13,430 nucleotides of DNA from an uncultured Eubacteriales bacterium (GTDB taxonomy: Bacteria > Bacillota > Clostridia > Christensenellales > Aristaeellaceae): positions 1-13,430 of the forward strand of contig URUF01000049.1 in the NCBI GenBank assembly GCA_900550955.1, written 5' to 3'. Positions 5,877 through 12,600 of the stretch are shown piece after piece. The notes beneath the pieces are model-generated. The model was not told the origin of the DNA. It ran no database searches and saw only the letters and a list, made by a program, of their open reading frames with translations. The position numbers were made by a program, and so were the translations under genes. Position 1 is the first letter of the stretch. The number at the start of each line of letters is the position of its first letter.

Positions 5877-5905
5877 ATTATAGAATCCACGTCAGGCAAT
5901 GTCAA
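5877..5905 (-). promoter_or_regulatory. Consensus promoter for the ATC-hydrolase-like gene cluster
   Basis: On the minus strand TTGACA, a 17-base spacer and TATAAT match the housekeeping sigma consensus at all 12 hexamer positions. Transcription would start near 5870, leaving roughly 245 nt of untranslated leader before the ATG at 5624. Confidence 0.8.
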
Positions 5906-5961
5906 GGTCGGCTTTTCTGGAGCGCCCCTCAAAAAAACATCTGAACATGCGTCAATGCCTA

Positions 5962-5990
5962 TTGACTTTTATCCGAAAGCGGATTATAAT
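5962..5990 (+). promoter_or_regulatory. Promoter of the MarR-family gene
   Basis: TTGACT, a 17-base spacer and TATAAT. The spacer contains one operator copy and a second lies just past the -10, so binding by the encoded regulator would block transcription. This is the typical layout of an autoregulated MarR gene. Confidence 0.85.
5971..5984. promoter_or_regulatory. MarR operator copy 1
   Basis: ATCCGAAAGCGGAT has perfect 5-bp arms (ATCCG/CGGAT) around AAAG. It lies inside the promoter spacer. Its centre is 26 bp from that of copy 2, about two and a half helical turns. Confidence 0.7.
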
Positions 5991-5996
5991 CTGTTC

Positions 5997-6010
5997 ATCC
6001 GATTTCGGAT
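5997..6010. promoter_or_regulatory. MarR operator copy 2
   Basis: ATCCGATTTCGGAT has perfect 6-bp arms around TT and shares ATCCGA and CGGAT with copy 1. It sits at the expected transcription start. I see no further copy before the MATE gene. Confidence 0.7.
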
Positions 6011-6030
6011 AAATTGGAGGTGAGCCCGTT

Positions 6031-6507
6031 ATGGACAACTGGATGAACGAGCATCTTGCGGCGTACAACCAGTCCAGCAAGCAGATGGATGAGATTTATC
6101 ATCAATACGCCAAGCGGCACGGATTATCAGACACATTCCTTTGGCTGCTGTATTCCTTACAAGAGGGCGATACGGCTTACACGCAAAGGGAGCTGTGCGC
6201 GATTTGGCACTTTGCGCCGCAAACGCTCAATTCCGCGTTAAAAAGCATGGAGCGGCAGGGATACATCACGCTGGAGCCTGTTTCTGGCAACCGCAAAAAC
6301 AAGCGGGTTCAGCTAACAGCACAGGGAAGGCTGTTATCCGAAAGGGTCGTGCTGCCCCTCATGCAGGCAGAGGGGCAATCGCTCCAATGCTTGAGCCCGC
6401 AGGAGCGCGCCGCGCTTTTGTGCCTCACGCAGAAGTACCTGGGTTTTTTGCAGGACGAAATCAACCGCATATTCGAGCTGTCATCGGAGGACGGGTCATC
6501 GCAATGA
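6031..6507 (+). CDS. MarR-family transcriptional regulator
   Basis: 158 residues, the usual MarR length, with an N-terminal dimerisation helix, a central winged helix-turn-helix and a C-terminal dimerisation helix. The recognition region reads YTQRELCAIWHFAPQTLNSALKSMERQGYITLEPVSGNRKNKRVQLTAQGR: the helix-turn-helix, then a charged wing with the conserved basic residues. MarR proteins usually repress their own promoter and a linked efflux pump and release DNA on ligand binding. That fits the two operators at 5971-6010 and the MATE gene 170 bases downstream. GGAGG (6016-6020) precedes the ATG by 10 bases, slightly long. The ligand is not predictable. Confidence 0.9.
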   Translation: MDNWMNEHLAAYNQSSKQMDEIYHQYAKRHGLSDTFLWLLYSLQEGDTAYTQRELCAIWHFAPQTLNSALKSMERQGYITLEPVSGNRKNKRVQLTAQGRLLSERVVLPLMQAEGQSLQCLSPQERAALLCLTQKYLGFLQDEINRIFELSSEDGSSQ

Positions 6508-6509
6508 CC

Positions 6510-6587
6510 TGCCGGAGCCCATCTCCGGCAATCGTCGAATGGAAGATGTCGGGTGCGCCCGGTTATTGATACCGGACGTATTTTTTT
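6510..6587 (+). terminator. Candidate terminator/attenuator between MarR and MATE genes
   Basis: Two hairpins follow the MarR stop codon: TGCCGGAG/CTCCGGCA (6510-6517 with 6523-6530), and CCGGT/ACCGG (6559-6563 with 6571-6575). Seven T residues (6581-6587) follow five bases after the second. Partial termination here would lower pump expression relative to the regulator. No clear second promoter is seen before the MATE gene. Confidence 0.5.
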
Positions 6588-6677
6588 CACCGTTTTCCCT
6601 TCCCCGTTTGCGCAAGAAACTGTCAAAGTGCTGCTTCAGGAAGATTGCAGCGAACAAAGTTAAGGAGGAAAACGCAA

Positions 6678-7691
6678 ATGCCAAATCAACATGCCAAAAA
6701 TGTCTTTCAGTACGTTGTGCCAACGATGTTAAGCAACGTATGCTTTTTCCTGTTCACCGTTGTGGACGGGATCTTTGTTGGCAACGGCATCGGGACGAAC
6801 GGCTTGGGCGCCGTCAATATCGTCCTGCCCTTTACCATGATCGTCGCGGCCCTTTTCATGCTCGCCTCCATTGGCGGCGTGACGGTTTTTGCCATTCGCC
6901 TTGGACGCGGCGACGAAACGGGCGCAAATCAAGTGTTCATGCACGCCATGCTCGCGGTAGGCGCAATCGCCGTTCTTCTCAGCGCGGCAGGCGTGTTCTT
7001 CCCAGACGCCATCTGCTCGCTGCTCGGCGCTAACGAAACCTTTCACAGATTATCCAGAGAGTATCTGTTCTGGTACTCCCTGTTCATCATCCCCTCCGGC
7101 CTATCCATGTGTTTGCAGCATTTCTGCCGCAACGACGGTTCTCCCGGCCTAGTCAGCCTCGCCGTTCTTGTTTCAACGGCGTGCAACATTTTGGGCGACT
7201 GGCTGCTGATCTTCCCGCTTCACATGGAAACAGCCGGCGCGGCCATTGCAACGGGCGTTTCCCAAACGGTTTTGCTGCTGATAATGCTAACGCATTTCAT
7301 CCGCAAAAAGGGCATCCTGCGCTTCCACAAGCCCAAGCTGGAAGGGAAGCTGCTGCGAAAAATCGCGCTTCGCGGCCTTCCCGAGGGCATCGGCCAGCTT
7401 GCTACGCCGGTTACCACCCTGTGCATGAATCTGGTTCTGGTCAGCAAAATTGGAGATATTGGCGTAAACGCCTTCTCGGTCATCTCCTACGTCGCATCCT
7501 TCACCATCGCCATCTTCTTTGGCACAAGCGAGGGCCTGCAACCGCTGTTTGGCCAAAGCTATGGCGCAAGGAACGAGAAGGATTTGAAATTCTACTTTTG
7601 CATATCTTTGTTCGGAAAGAATACGAACCCGCAGGACAAAGGGCTTATGTCAGGCCATTTATCAGATATTTCACGCAATCATGGCATTTGA
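6678..7691 (+). CDS. MATE-family efflux pump, C-terminally truncated
   Basis: 337 residues, against about 440-460 for intact MATE transporters. These pumps use a sodium or proton gradient to export drugs and other cationic compounds. The first ~308 residues are a normal MATE sequence: VVPTMLSNVCFFLFTVVDGI, GLGAVNIVLPF, the mid-protein NDGSPGLVSLAVL and CNILGDWLLIF, and the second-half start ALRGLPEGIGQLATPVTT with GTSEGLQPLFGQSYGARNEKDLKFYF. After KFYF the match stops abruptly and 29 unrelated residues lead to a TGA. About four C-terminal membrane helices are missing, so the pump is probably inactive. I prefer ATG 6678 (AAGGAGG eight bases upstream); earlier in-frame ATGs lack a good site. 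It is probably controlled by the upstream MarR protein. Confidence 0.85.
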   Translation: MPNQHAKNVFQYVVPTMLSNVCFFLFTVVDGIFVGNGIGTNGLGAVNIVLPFTMIVAALFMLASIGGVTVFAIRLGRGDETGANQVFMHAMLAVGAIAVLLSAAGVFFPDAICSLLGANETFHRLSREYLFWYSLFIIPSGLSMCLQHFCRNDGSPGLVSLAVLVSTACNILGDWLLIFPLHMETAGAAIATGVSQTVLLLIMLTHFIRKKGILRFHKPKLEGKLLRKIALRGLPEGIGQLATPVTTLCMNLVLVSKIGDIGVNAFSVISYVASFTIAIFFGTSEGLQPLFGQSYGARNEKDLKFYFCISLFGKNTNPQDKGLMSGHLSDISRNHGI

Positions 7692-7700
7692 GAAAGCAAA

Positions 7701-7736
7701 CGGCTCCCCCTGCCCAGGCATGGGCAGGGGGAGCCG
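7701..7736. terminator. Bidirectional hairpin terminator
   Basis: A perfect 16-bp stem (7701-7716 with 7721-7736) and GGCA loop lie between convergent genes, 10 bases past the MATE stop and 21 bases past the stop of the secreted-protein gene. TTTGCTTTCT follows on the minus strand and a CTTTTG tract lies further out on the plus strand. Confidence 0.8.
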
Positions 7737-7757
7737 CTTGGCTATACGCTTTTGCGC

Positions 7758-8612
7758 TTACTCGCGCACCACCAGCACCTCCAAAGCGGTTAGCTGGGGC
7801 GGGTTGCTTTTGGTAGTTGTTCCGTTATAGTACACGGTCACGGTGTCGCCGTCGCCCCATTCCAGGGTGGGCAGCGCGGCGGAATCCTGCGGCCCGTCCC
7901 CGGGCTGCGGCGTTTCAGCGGGCTCCTGCGGGGGTTCCGCGGCCCCGGCCTGAGGGGCTTCCCCGGGTTCCTGCGCGGGCGCTTCCTCCACGGAGGCGCT
8001 AAGCATGCCGGTAAAGGTATCCTCGCCAAGCAGCACGCGGTAGCTTTGGCCGTTTGCGCCGGTCAGGGTAAAGCCGTCCGCATCCTTTTCACTTACAACG
8101 CCGGTCAGCTCCGGCACAATCACGTAGCGCGCGGTCACCTGGCCGGGAAGGCTGAGCGCCATCACGCCGTCGTAATACACGGTGATGGGCATATCCCGGT
8201 AGATGTGCGGCACGGAGCCGTTCAGCCGCACGATTACGTCGCCAAAGAGCTCGTCGCCGGTGAGCAGAACGCCGTTTTCCAAAAATTCGCTTACCGTGCC
8301 GTTGAGCACATAGCAGCCCACGCGGTCGGCATGCGCCTGGGGCGGGATGCTGCGGGTGAGGCGGCCGTCATAGGCAACGATCACGTATTGGCCCACCTCA
8401 ATTTCGCCCTCGGCCAAAATGCCGTCGCGAACCGTGGTATCATCCATGTTGACAAGCACCTCGCCAAGCTCGCGGTCCTCCATCACAAAGCCGCCGTCCA
8501 CAAGCTCCGTTACCAGTCCCTCCAGCTCGGTATCCGCCTCCGCGGCCAAAGCGCCCAGGGGCAGGGCCAGGCAGAGGGCCAACAGCAGGGCAATCCATTT
8601 GCGATGCTTCAT
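7758..8612 (-). CDS. Secreted protein with three beta-rich repeats and a Pro/Glu-rich insert
   Basis: 284 residues; I do not recognise a named family. Residues 1-24 are a signal peptide (MKHRKWIALLLALCLALPLG, cleavage near ALA-AE). Three repeats follow, at about 29-98, 99-165 and 166-284. Each opens with a G-x-V-x-E strand (LEGLVTEL, LNGTVSEF, LTGVVSEK), continues with a GFV/GVL/GFT-type strand, and closes with a V-x-YY-[DN]G block and a following PPQ or PGQ turn. This suggests small OB-like or DUF5666-like barrels. The third repeat is split by a ~45-residue Pro/Glu/Ala/Gln-rich segment, probably a flexible loop. The protein has no transmembrane anchor after the signal, so it is likely released or wall-associated. 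GGAGG lies 7 bases before the ATG. Confidence 0.75.
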   Translation of the reverse strand: MKHRKWIALLLALCLALPLGALAAEADTELEGLVTELVDGGFVMEDRELGEVLVNMDDTTVRDGILAEGEIEVGQYVIVAYDGRLTRSIPPQAHADRVGCYVLNGTVSEFLENGVLLTGDELFGDVIVRLNGSVPHIYRDMPITVYYDGVMALSLPGQVTARYVIVPELTGVVSEKDADGFTLTGANGQSYRVLLGEDTFTGMLSASVEEAPAQEPGEAPQAGAAEPPQEPAETPQPGDGPQDSAALPTLEWGDGDTVTVYYNGTTTKSNPPQLTALEVLVVRE

Positions 8613-8630
8613 CGTTCATCCTCCTTTATC

Positions 8631-8659
8631 AAGCCTGGGGCGTTCTCGCCCGGAGGCTT
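8631..8659 (-). other. Leader hairpin before the secreted-protein gene
   Basis: AAGCCT (8631-8636) pairs with AGGCTT (8654-8659), and GGGCG (8638-8642) with CGCCC (8647-8651), around TTCT, with a small internal bulge. On the minus strand it ends 6 bases before the AGGAGG ribosome binding site. No T tract follows, so it is more likely a leader structure than a terminator. Confidence 0.4.
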
Positions 8660-8721
8660 TCACTAGGAACAAACGAGCCATCCGCCCAAAAGGTTCCGCG
8701 CGCGGCAAAAAAATTTTTGAT

Positions 8722-9255
8722 TCATGCTTGTTCAAAGCCGAACGCTTCGTAATCCTCCTTGGAAAAGCGGTGATAGGTCACATGCCCGTCGTGCGCGTGC
8801 AGGCAGTAATAGAACGCATCCGGCTGGCCGTCCTCAAAATACACAAGCGTGTCAAACTCCGCGTTGCGCATGGGCACGATGCACACGCGCGGGGAGTGGC
8901 GGCGGAATACGGCGATCAGGCTTTCCTCCGTGCAGGCGGGGCTTTGCGCCTGGGCGATGAGCTCGCGCAGGAAGGGCGTATTGGGCGCGCTGCGGTAGAT
9001 GTACGCCGCGCCCTCGGGCGGCACGGTAAGGCAGAACCCCTCCTCGTGCGGGGCCACGGCGATGGGGCCATAGACGGAGGCATGCTCGCGGCTGAAGGCC
9101 TCCAGGGCCTTTTGCATCTCGGCCATGGACATGGCCTGGCCAAACATGCGGCATAGCGTGGAAAGCGGGTAGTTCAGCGAAAGCGCGGCTGAGGTGACGC
9201 CCAGCTTTAGAAGCATTTCCGGCACGACGCCGCAAAGGTTTTGTTCAAGGGTCAT
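8722..9255 (-). CDS. DUF3877-like protein of unknown function
   Basis: 177 residues, cytoplasmic, with no signal peptide or membrane segment. The N-terminus (VPEMLLKLGVTSAALSLNYPLSTLCRMFG) and the middle (YGPIAVAPHEEGFCLTVPPEGAAYIYR) recall the DUF3877 family of Firmicutes, whose members share an LxYPLSSL-like motif early and a FCxxxPPEGxxYxx motif later. The assignment is by memory and moderate. No enzymatic motif is evident. The open frame extends to 9558, but that part crosses the dispersed repeat, so I start at ATG 9255, where GAAAGGAGCC gives an AGGAG about 6-8 bases upstream. It lies downstream of polC on the same strand, 369 bases away, and 109 bases before the secreted-protein gene. 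Confidence 0.65.
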   Translation of the reverse strand: MTLEQNLCGVVPEMLLKLGVTSAALSLNYPLSTLCRMFGQAMSMAEMQKALEAFSREHASVYGPIAVAPHEEGFCLTVPPEGAAYIYRSAPNTPFLRELIAQAQSPACTEESLIAVFRRHSPRVCIVPMRNAEFDTLVYFEDGQPDAFYYCLHAHDGHVTYHRFSKEDYEAFGFEQA

Positions 9256-9292
9256 AAAAAGGCTCCTTTCTTTAAAATCATACGGAACCGCA

Positions 9293-9457
9293 GCTTGCGC
9301 CGTTCTCCTACTCGCTGCGCTTGCCGGGTGGCGAGCGGCGTAAGGAAACCTTGCTAAGCAGGGCTTCCGAAACCGGCGTACACGCCGCCGGTTTCGGAAC
9401 AAGCGTTGAAAGGCTGCGGCCCTCCAAGCCCCCATTAGGTTTATCGACAGGCTGAGC
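9293..9457 (-). repeat. Dispersed structured repeat, inverted copy
   Basis: The reverse complement of this segment aligns with 2044-2207. The last 62 bases are nearly identical (four differences). It contains a perfect 14-bp hairpin (9365-9378 with 9386-9399) at the place where the 2044 copy has a different perfect 10-bp hairpin. The small CCTTGC hairpin is also present (9349-9354 with 9358-9363, one G-T pair). It lacks the final hairpin that the other two copies share and ends close to the DUF3877-like gene. Confidence 0.85.
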
Positions 9458-9605
9458 CCGCGAAGCGGGCGGCCCTCCACCCAAGCGCCTTGGCTGGCGT
9501 ACCGCCAAGCGAGCCGGAGGGCCTTCCGCCCTCCGGCGGCCTTATTACGCAGCCCCAAGCACCCGCGCCCAAGCCCTGCGCGCCTAAGGCGCGCAGAGCG
9601 GGGGT

Positions 9606-9624
9606 CCAGGGGGTCACCCCCTGG
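9606..9624 (-). terminator. Hairpin directly after the polC stop codon
   Basis: An 8-bp perfect stem (9606-9613 with 9617-9624) around a TCA/TGA loop begins at the base after the polC TGA. No T tract follows. The placement parallels the hairpin just after the ZinT-like gene. It may protect the mRNA 3' end or terminate weakly. Confidence 0.45.
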
Positions 9625-12600
9625 TCACAGCCTGGGCAGGAGGGAGAAGAGGTCTACCTGGCTGGTTTCGGGCAAGCCCTCCAGCGCGCCCTGGCCGCGT
9701 AGCATTTCAACCACGCTGTCGCCGATGTGCGCGCGGTTCTTCAGGTCTTCAACGCTGATGTAGGGGCGGGATGGATCGCGCGAATCCAGAATGCCCTGCA
9801 CGGCGTTTTCGCCAAAGCCGTTGATGGAGGTGAAGGGGCAGCGTAGGTTGCCATCCTCAATGAGGAAACGGGTGGCGTCGCTTTTGTATAAGTCCACGGG
9901 CAGCATGCGTATGCCGCGCTGCTGCATTTCCAAAAGCATGTGGAAAGCGTTTTCCTCCTGCTTCTCGCGCACGCTCATTTTTTCCTCGCGGTTGGCAAAC
10001 TCCTCCAAACGGTCGCGCAGGGTTTGCACGCTCAAGAGCATGCGCGCCGCGTCAAACCCGTCGCCGCGGATGGAGAAATAGGCGGCGTAGTAGGCCTGCG
10101 GGCGGTACACCTTGTACCAGGCCACGCGCAGGCCCATGGTCACGTAGGCCACGGCGTGCCCGCGGGGGAACATGTACTTGATTTTGTGGCAGCTGTCAAT
10201 GGCCCACTCGGGCACGTCGTGCTCGCGCATGGCGTCCTCCCATTCGGGCTTGAGGCCCCGGCCCTTGCGCACGCTTTCCATGATGTCAAAACTCATTTTT
10301 TCCGCCATGCCCTTGGAAATCAGGAAGTTCATAATATCGTCGCGCGTGCAGAAGCACTGCGCCAGCTTGGCTTTGCCGGAGTTGATGATCTCCTGCGCGT
10401 TGCCCAGCCATACGTCGGTTCCGTGGCTGAGGCCGGAGATGCGGATAAGCTCCTCCATGGTGGAGGGGCGGGTTTCCAGCAGCATGCCGCGCACAAAGCT
10501 GGTGCCAAACTCGGGAATGCCCAGCGTGCCGGTTTCCCACATGATATCCTCCTGGGTTACGCCCAGCGCGTCCGGCTTGGAAAACAGGCTCATAACCTGC
10601 CTGTCGTCCAGGGGGATTTCGCGGAAGTTTACGCCGGTAAGCTCCTCCAGGCGGTGCATCATGGTGGGATCGTCGTGGCCCAGGCAGTCCAGCTTAACCA
10701 GGATATCGTGCATGGAGTTAAAGTCGTAGTGCGTGGTGAGGGTGGAGCCTTCGATATCGTCCGCCGGATGCTGGATGGCGGTGAACTGGCAGATATCGTA
10801 CTCCTTGGGCAAAACCACAATGCCGCCCGGGTGCTGGCCCGTGGTACGCTTTACGCCCACGCAGCCGGCGGCCAGCCGCTCCTTGTGCGCGCGGCCGGCC
10901 TTGATGCCGCGCTCCTCCAGGTAGCGGGCGGCAAAGCCGTAGGCCGTTTTTTCCGCCAGGCCGGAGATGGTGCCCGCGCGGTACACAAAGCCCTTGCCAA
11001 AGAGCTCCTCAATGTAGGCGTGCGCGCGCGGCTGATATTCGCCGGAAAAGTTCAGGTCGATATCGGGCACCTTATCGCCCTTGAAGCCCAGGAACACCTC
11101 GAAGGGGATATCGTAGCCGTCCTTGGCTAGCTTGTGGCCGCAGATTTCGCAGTTTTTGTCCGGCAGGTCCACGCCCACGCTGGCCAGCTCCGGCGGGGTT
11201 AAAAACATTTTGTGGCAATGGTCGCAGCGGTAATGCGGGGGCAGGGGGTTTACCTCCGTGATGCCGCACATGGTGGCTACAAAGCTGGAACCTACCGAGC
11301 CGCGGCTGCCCACCAGGTAGCCGTCCGAGAGGGATTTGCTCACCAGCTTTTGCGCGATGGAATACAGCGTGGAAAAGCCGTAGCCGATGATGGAGCCCAG
11401 CTCCTTTTCCAGGCGCTTTTGAACAATCTCGGGCAGGGGATCGCCGTAGAGCTCCCTGGCGCGGGTCCAGGAACGGGTTTCAATATCGTTGGCCGCATCC
11501 TCCCAGAAGGGCTGGAAGGTGTCCTTGCCCTCCGGGTGCTTGGGGAACAGGCGCAGCTCCTCCACCATGTCCGCGATCTTCTTCGGGTTGTCGATCACGA
11601 CCTCATGCGCCTTTTCACGGCCCAGGTAGCTGAACTCCTCCAGCATTTCATCCGTGGTTTTGAAATATAGGGGCGGCTGGGTATCGCAGTCGTCATAGCC
11701 GAGGCCCGCCTGCAAAATGGTGCGGTAGATGGCGTCCTCGGGGTTTAAGAAGTGCACGTCGCCGGTGGCGACCACGGGCTTGCCCAGCTTTTCGCCCAGG
11801 GCCACGATGCGGCGGTTGAAATCGCGCAGGTGCTCCTCGTCGCGGGCGGTACCGTTGCGAATCATGAACTGGTTGTTGCCGATGGGCTGAATCTCCAGGT
11901 AATCGTACCAGCTGGCGATGCGCTCAATCTCGCTTTCGGGCTTATCGTCCACAATGGCGCGGAACAGCTCGCCCGCCTCGCACGCGCTGCCCAGGATGAG
12001 GCCCTCGCGGTACTGGTTGATGAGGTGGCGCGGCATGTTGGGGTGGCGGTAAAAGTAGGCGAGGTTGGAATCGGAAATCAGGTGGTTCAGGTTTTGCATG
12101 CCCTTCTGCGTTTTGCACAGAAGGATGATGTGATAGCTTTCGCCAATGGTATCGCCGGTTACGAGCCTGTCGATATCCCGCAGGGTTTTGGCCCCGCGGG
12201 CTTTGGCCTCCTCGTACATTTTAGCCAGGCACAGGGCGGTGGCCGCCGCGTCGTGCACGGCGCGGTGGGCGTTTTTCAGGCTTACGCCCAGCAGGCGGCA
12301 TACCGCGCCCAGCTTGTGGCTTTTTTGATGGGGATAGAGCTTGCGCGAAAAGGTAAGCGTGTCCAGAACCGGCGCGTGGAAGGCGACGCCCATGCGCTTG
12401 CATTCGGCTTGCAGCATGCCCATATCAAAGGGCGCGTTGTGCGCGGCCACCGGGCAGCCGCCTATGAAATCCAGCAGCTTTTTTACGCCCTCCGCAGGGC
12501 TTTCCTTGCCGGCCAGCATCAAATCCGTGATGCCGGTGATCTCGCTGATTTTGGGCCTGAGGGGCACGCCGGGGTCGCACAGGAGGCTGAGCTCGTCAAC

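Larger units (their letters stand above)
5625..5961. other. Gene-free divergent region: long leader and promoters
   Basis: On the minus strand it holds the promoter (5877-5905), a GC-rich pairing region able to form a pseudoknot (5819-5858), a U-rich stretch, the second GTTAG-N6-CTAAC palindrome (5767-5790), and an AGGAGG at 5729-5734 with no ATG or GTG at a useful distance. The plus-strand MarR promoter starts at 5962. No convincing protein-coding frame is seen. Confidence 0.6.
9256..9624. other. 369-bp gene-free region, dense in hairpins
   Basis: Between polC and the DUF3877-like gene. It holds the inverted copy of the dispersed repeat (9293-9457) and, nearer polC, hairpins at 9456-9470, 9513-9537, 9576-9596 and 9606-9624. 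GGCCCTCC (9471-9478) could instead pair with GGAGGGCC (9516-9523), excluding the 9513-9537 hairpin. None has a T tract. On the minus strand TATGAT near 9277-9282 could be a -10 for the DUF3877-like gene, but no -35 is convincing. Confidence 0.65.

Noticed and set aside
9256..9558. Upstream extension of the DUF3877-like open frame
   Set aside because: This part is the inverted repeat copy and hairpins; ATG 9255 has a strong ribosome binding site.
9940..11130. 396-codon open frame antisense to polC
   Set aside because: It is a shadow of codon bias in GC-rich DNA opposite an unmistakable polC; no independent start signal or protein-like features.
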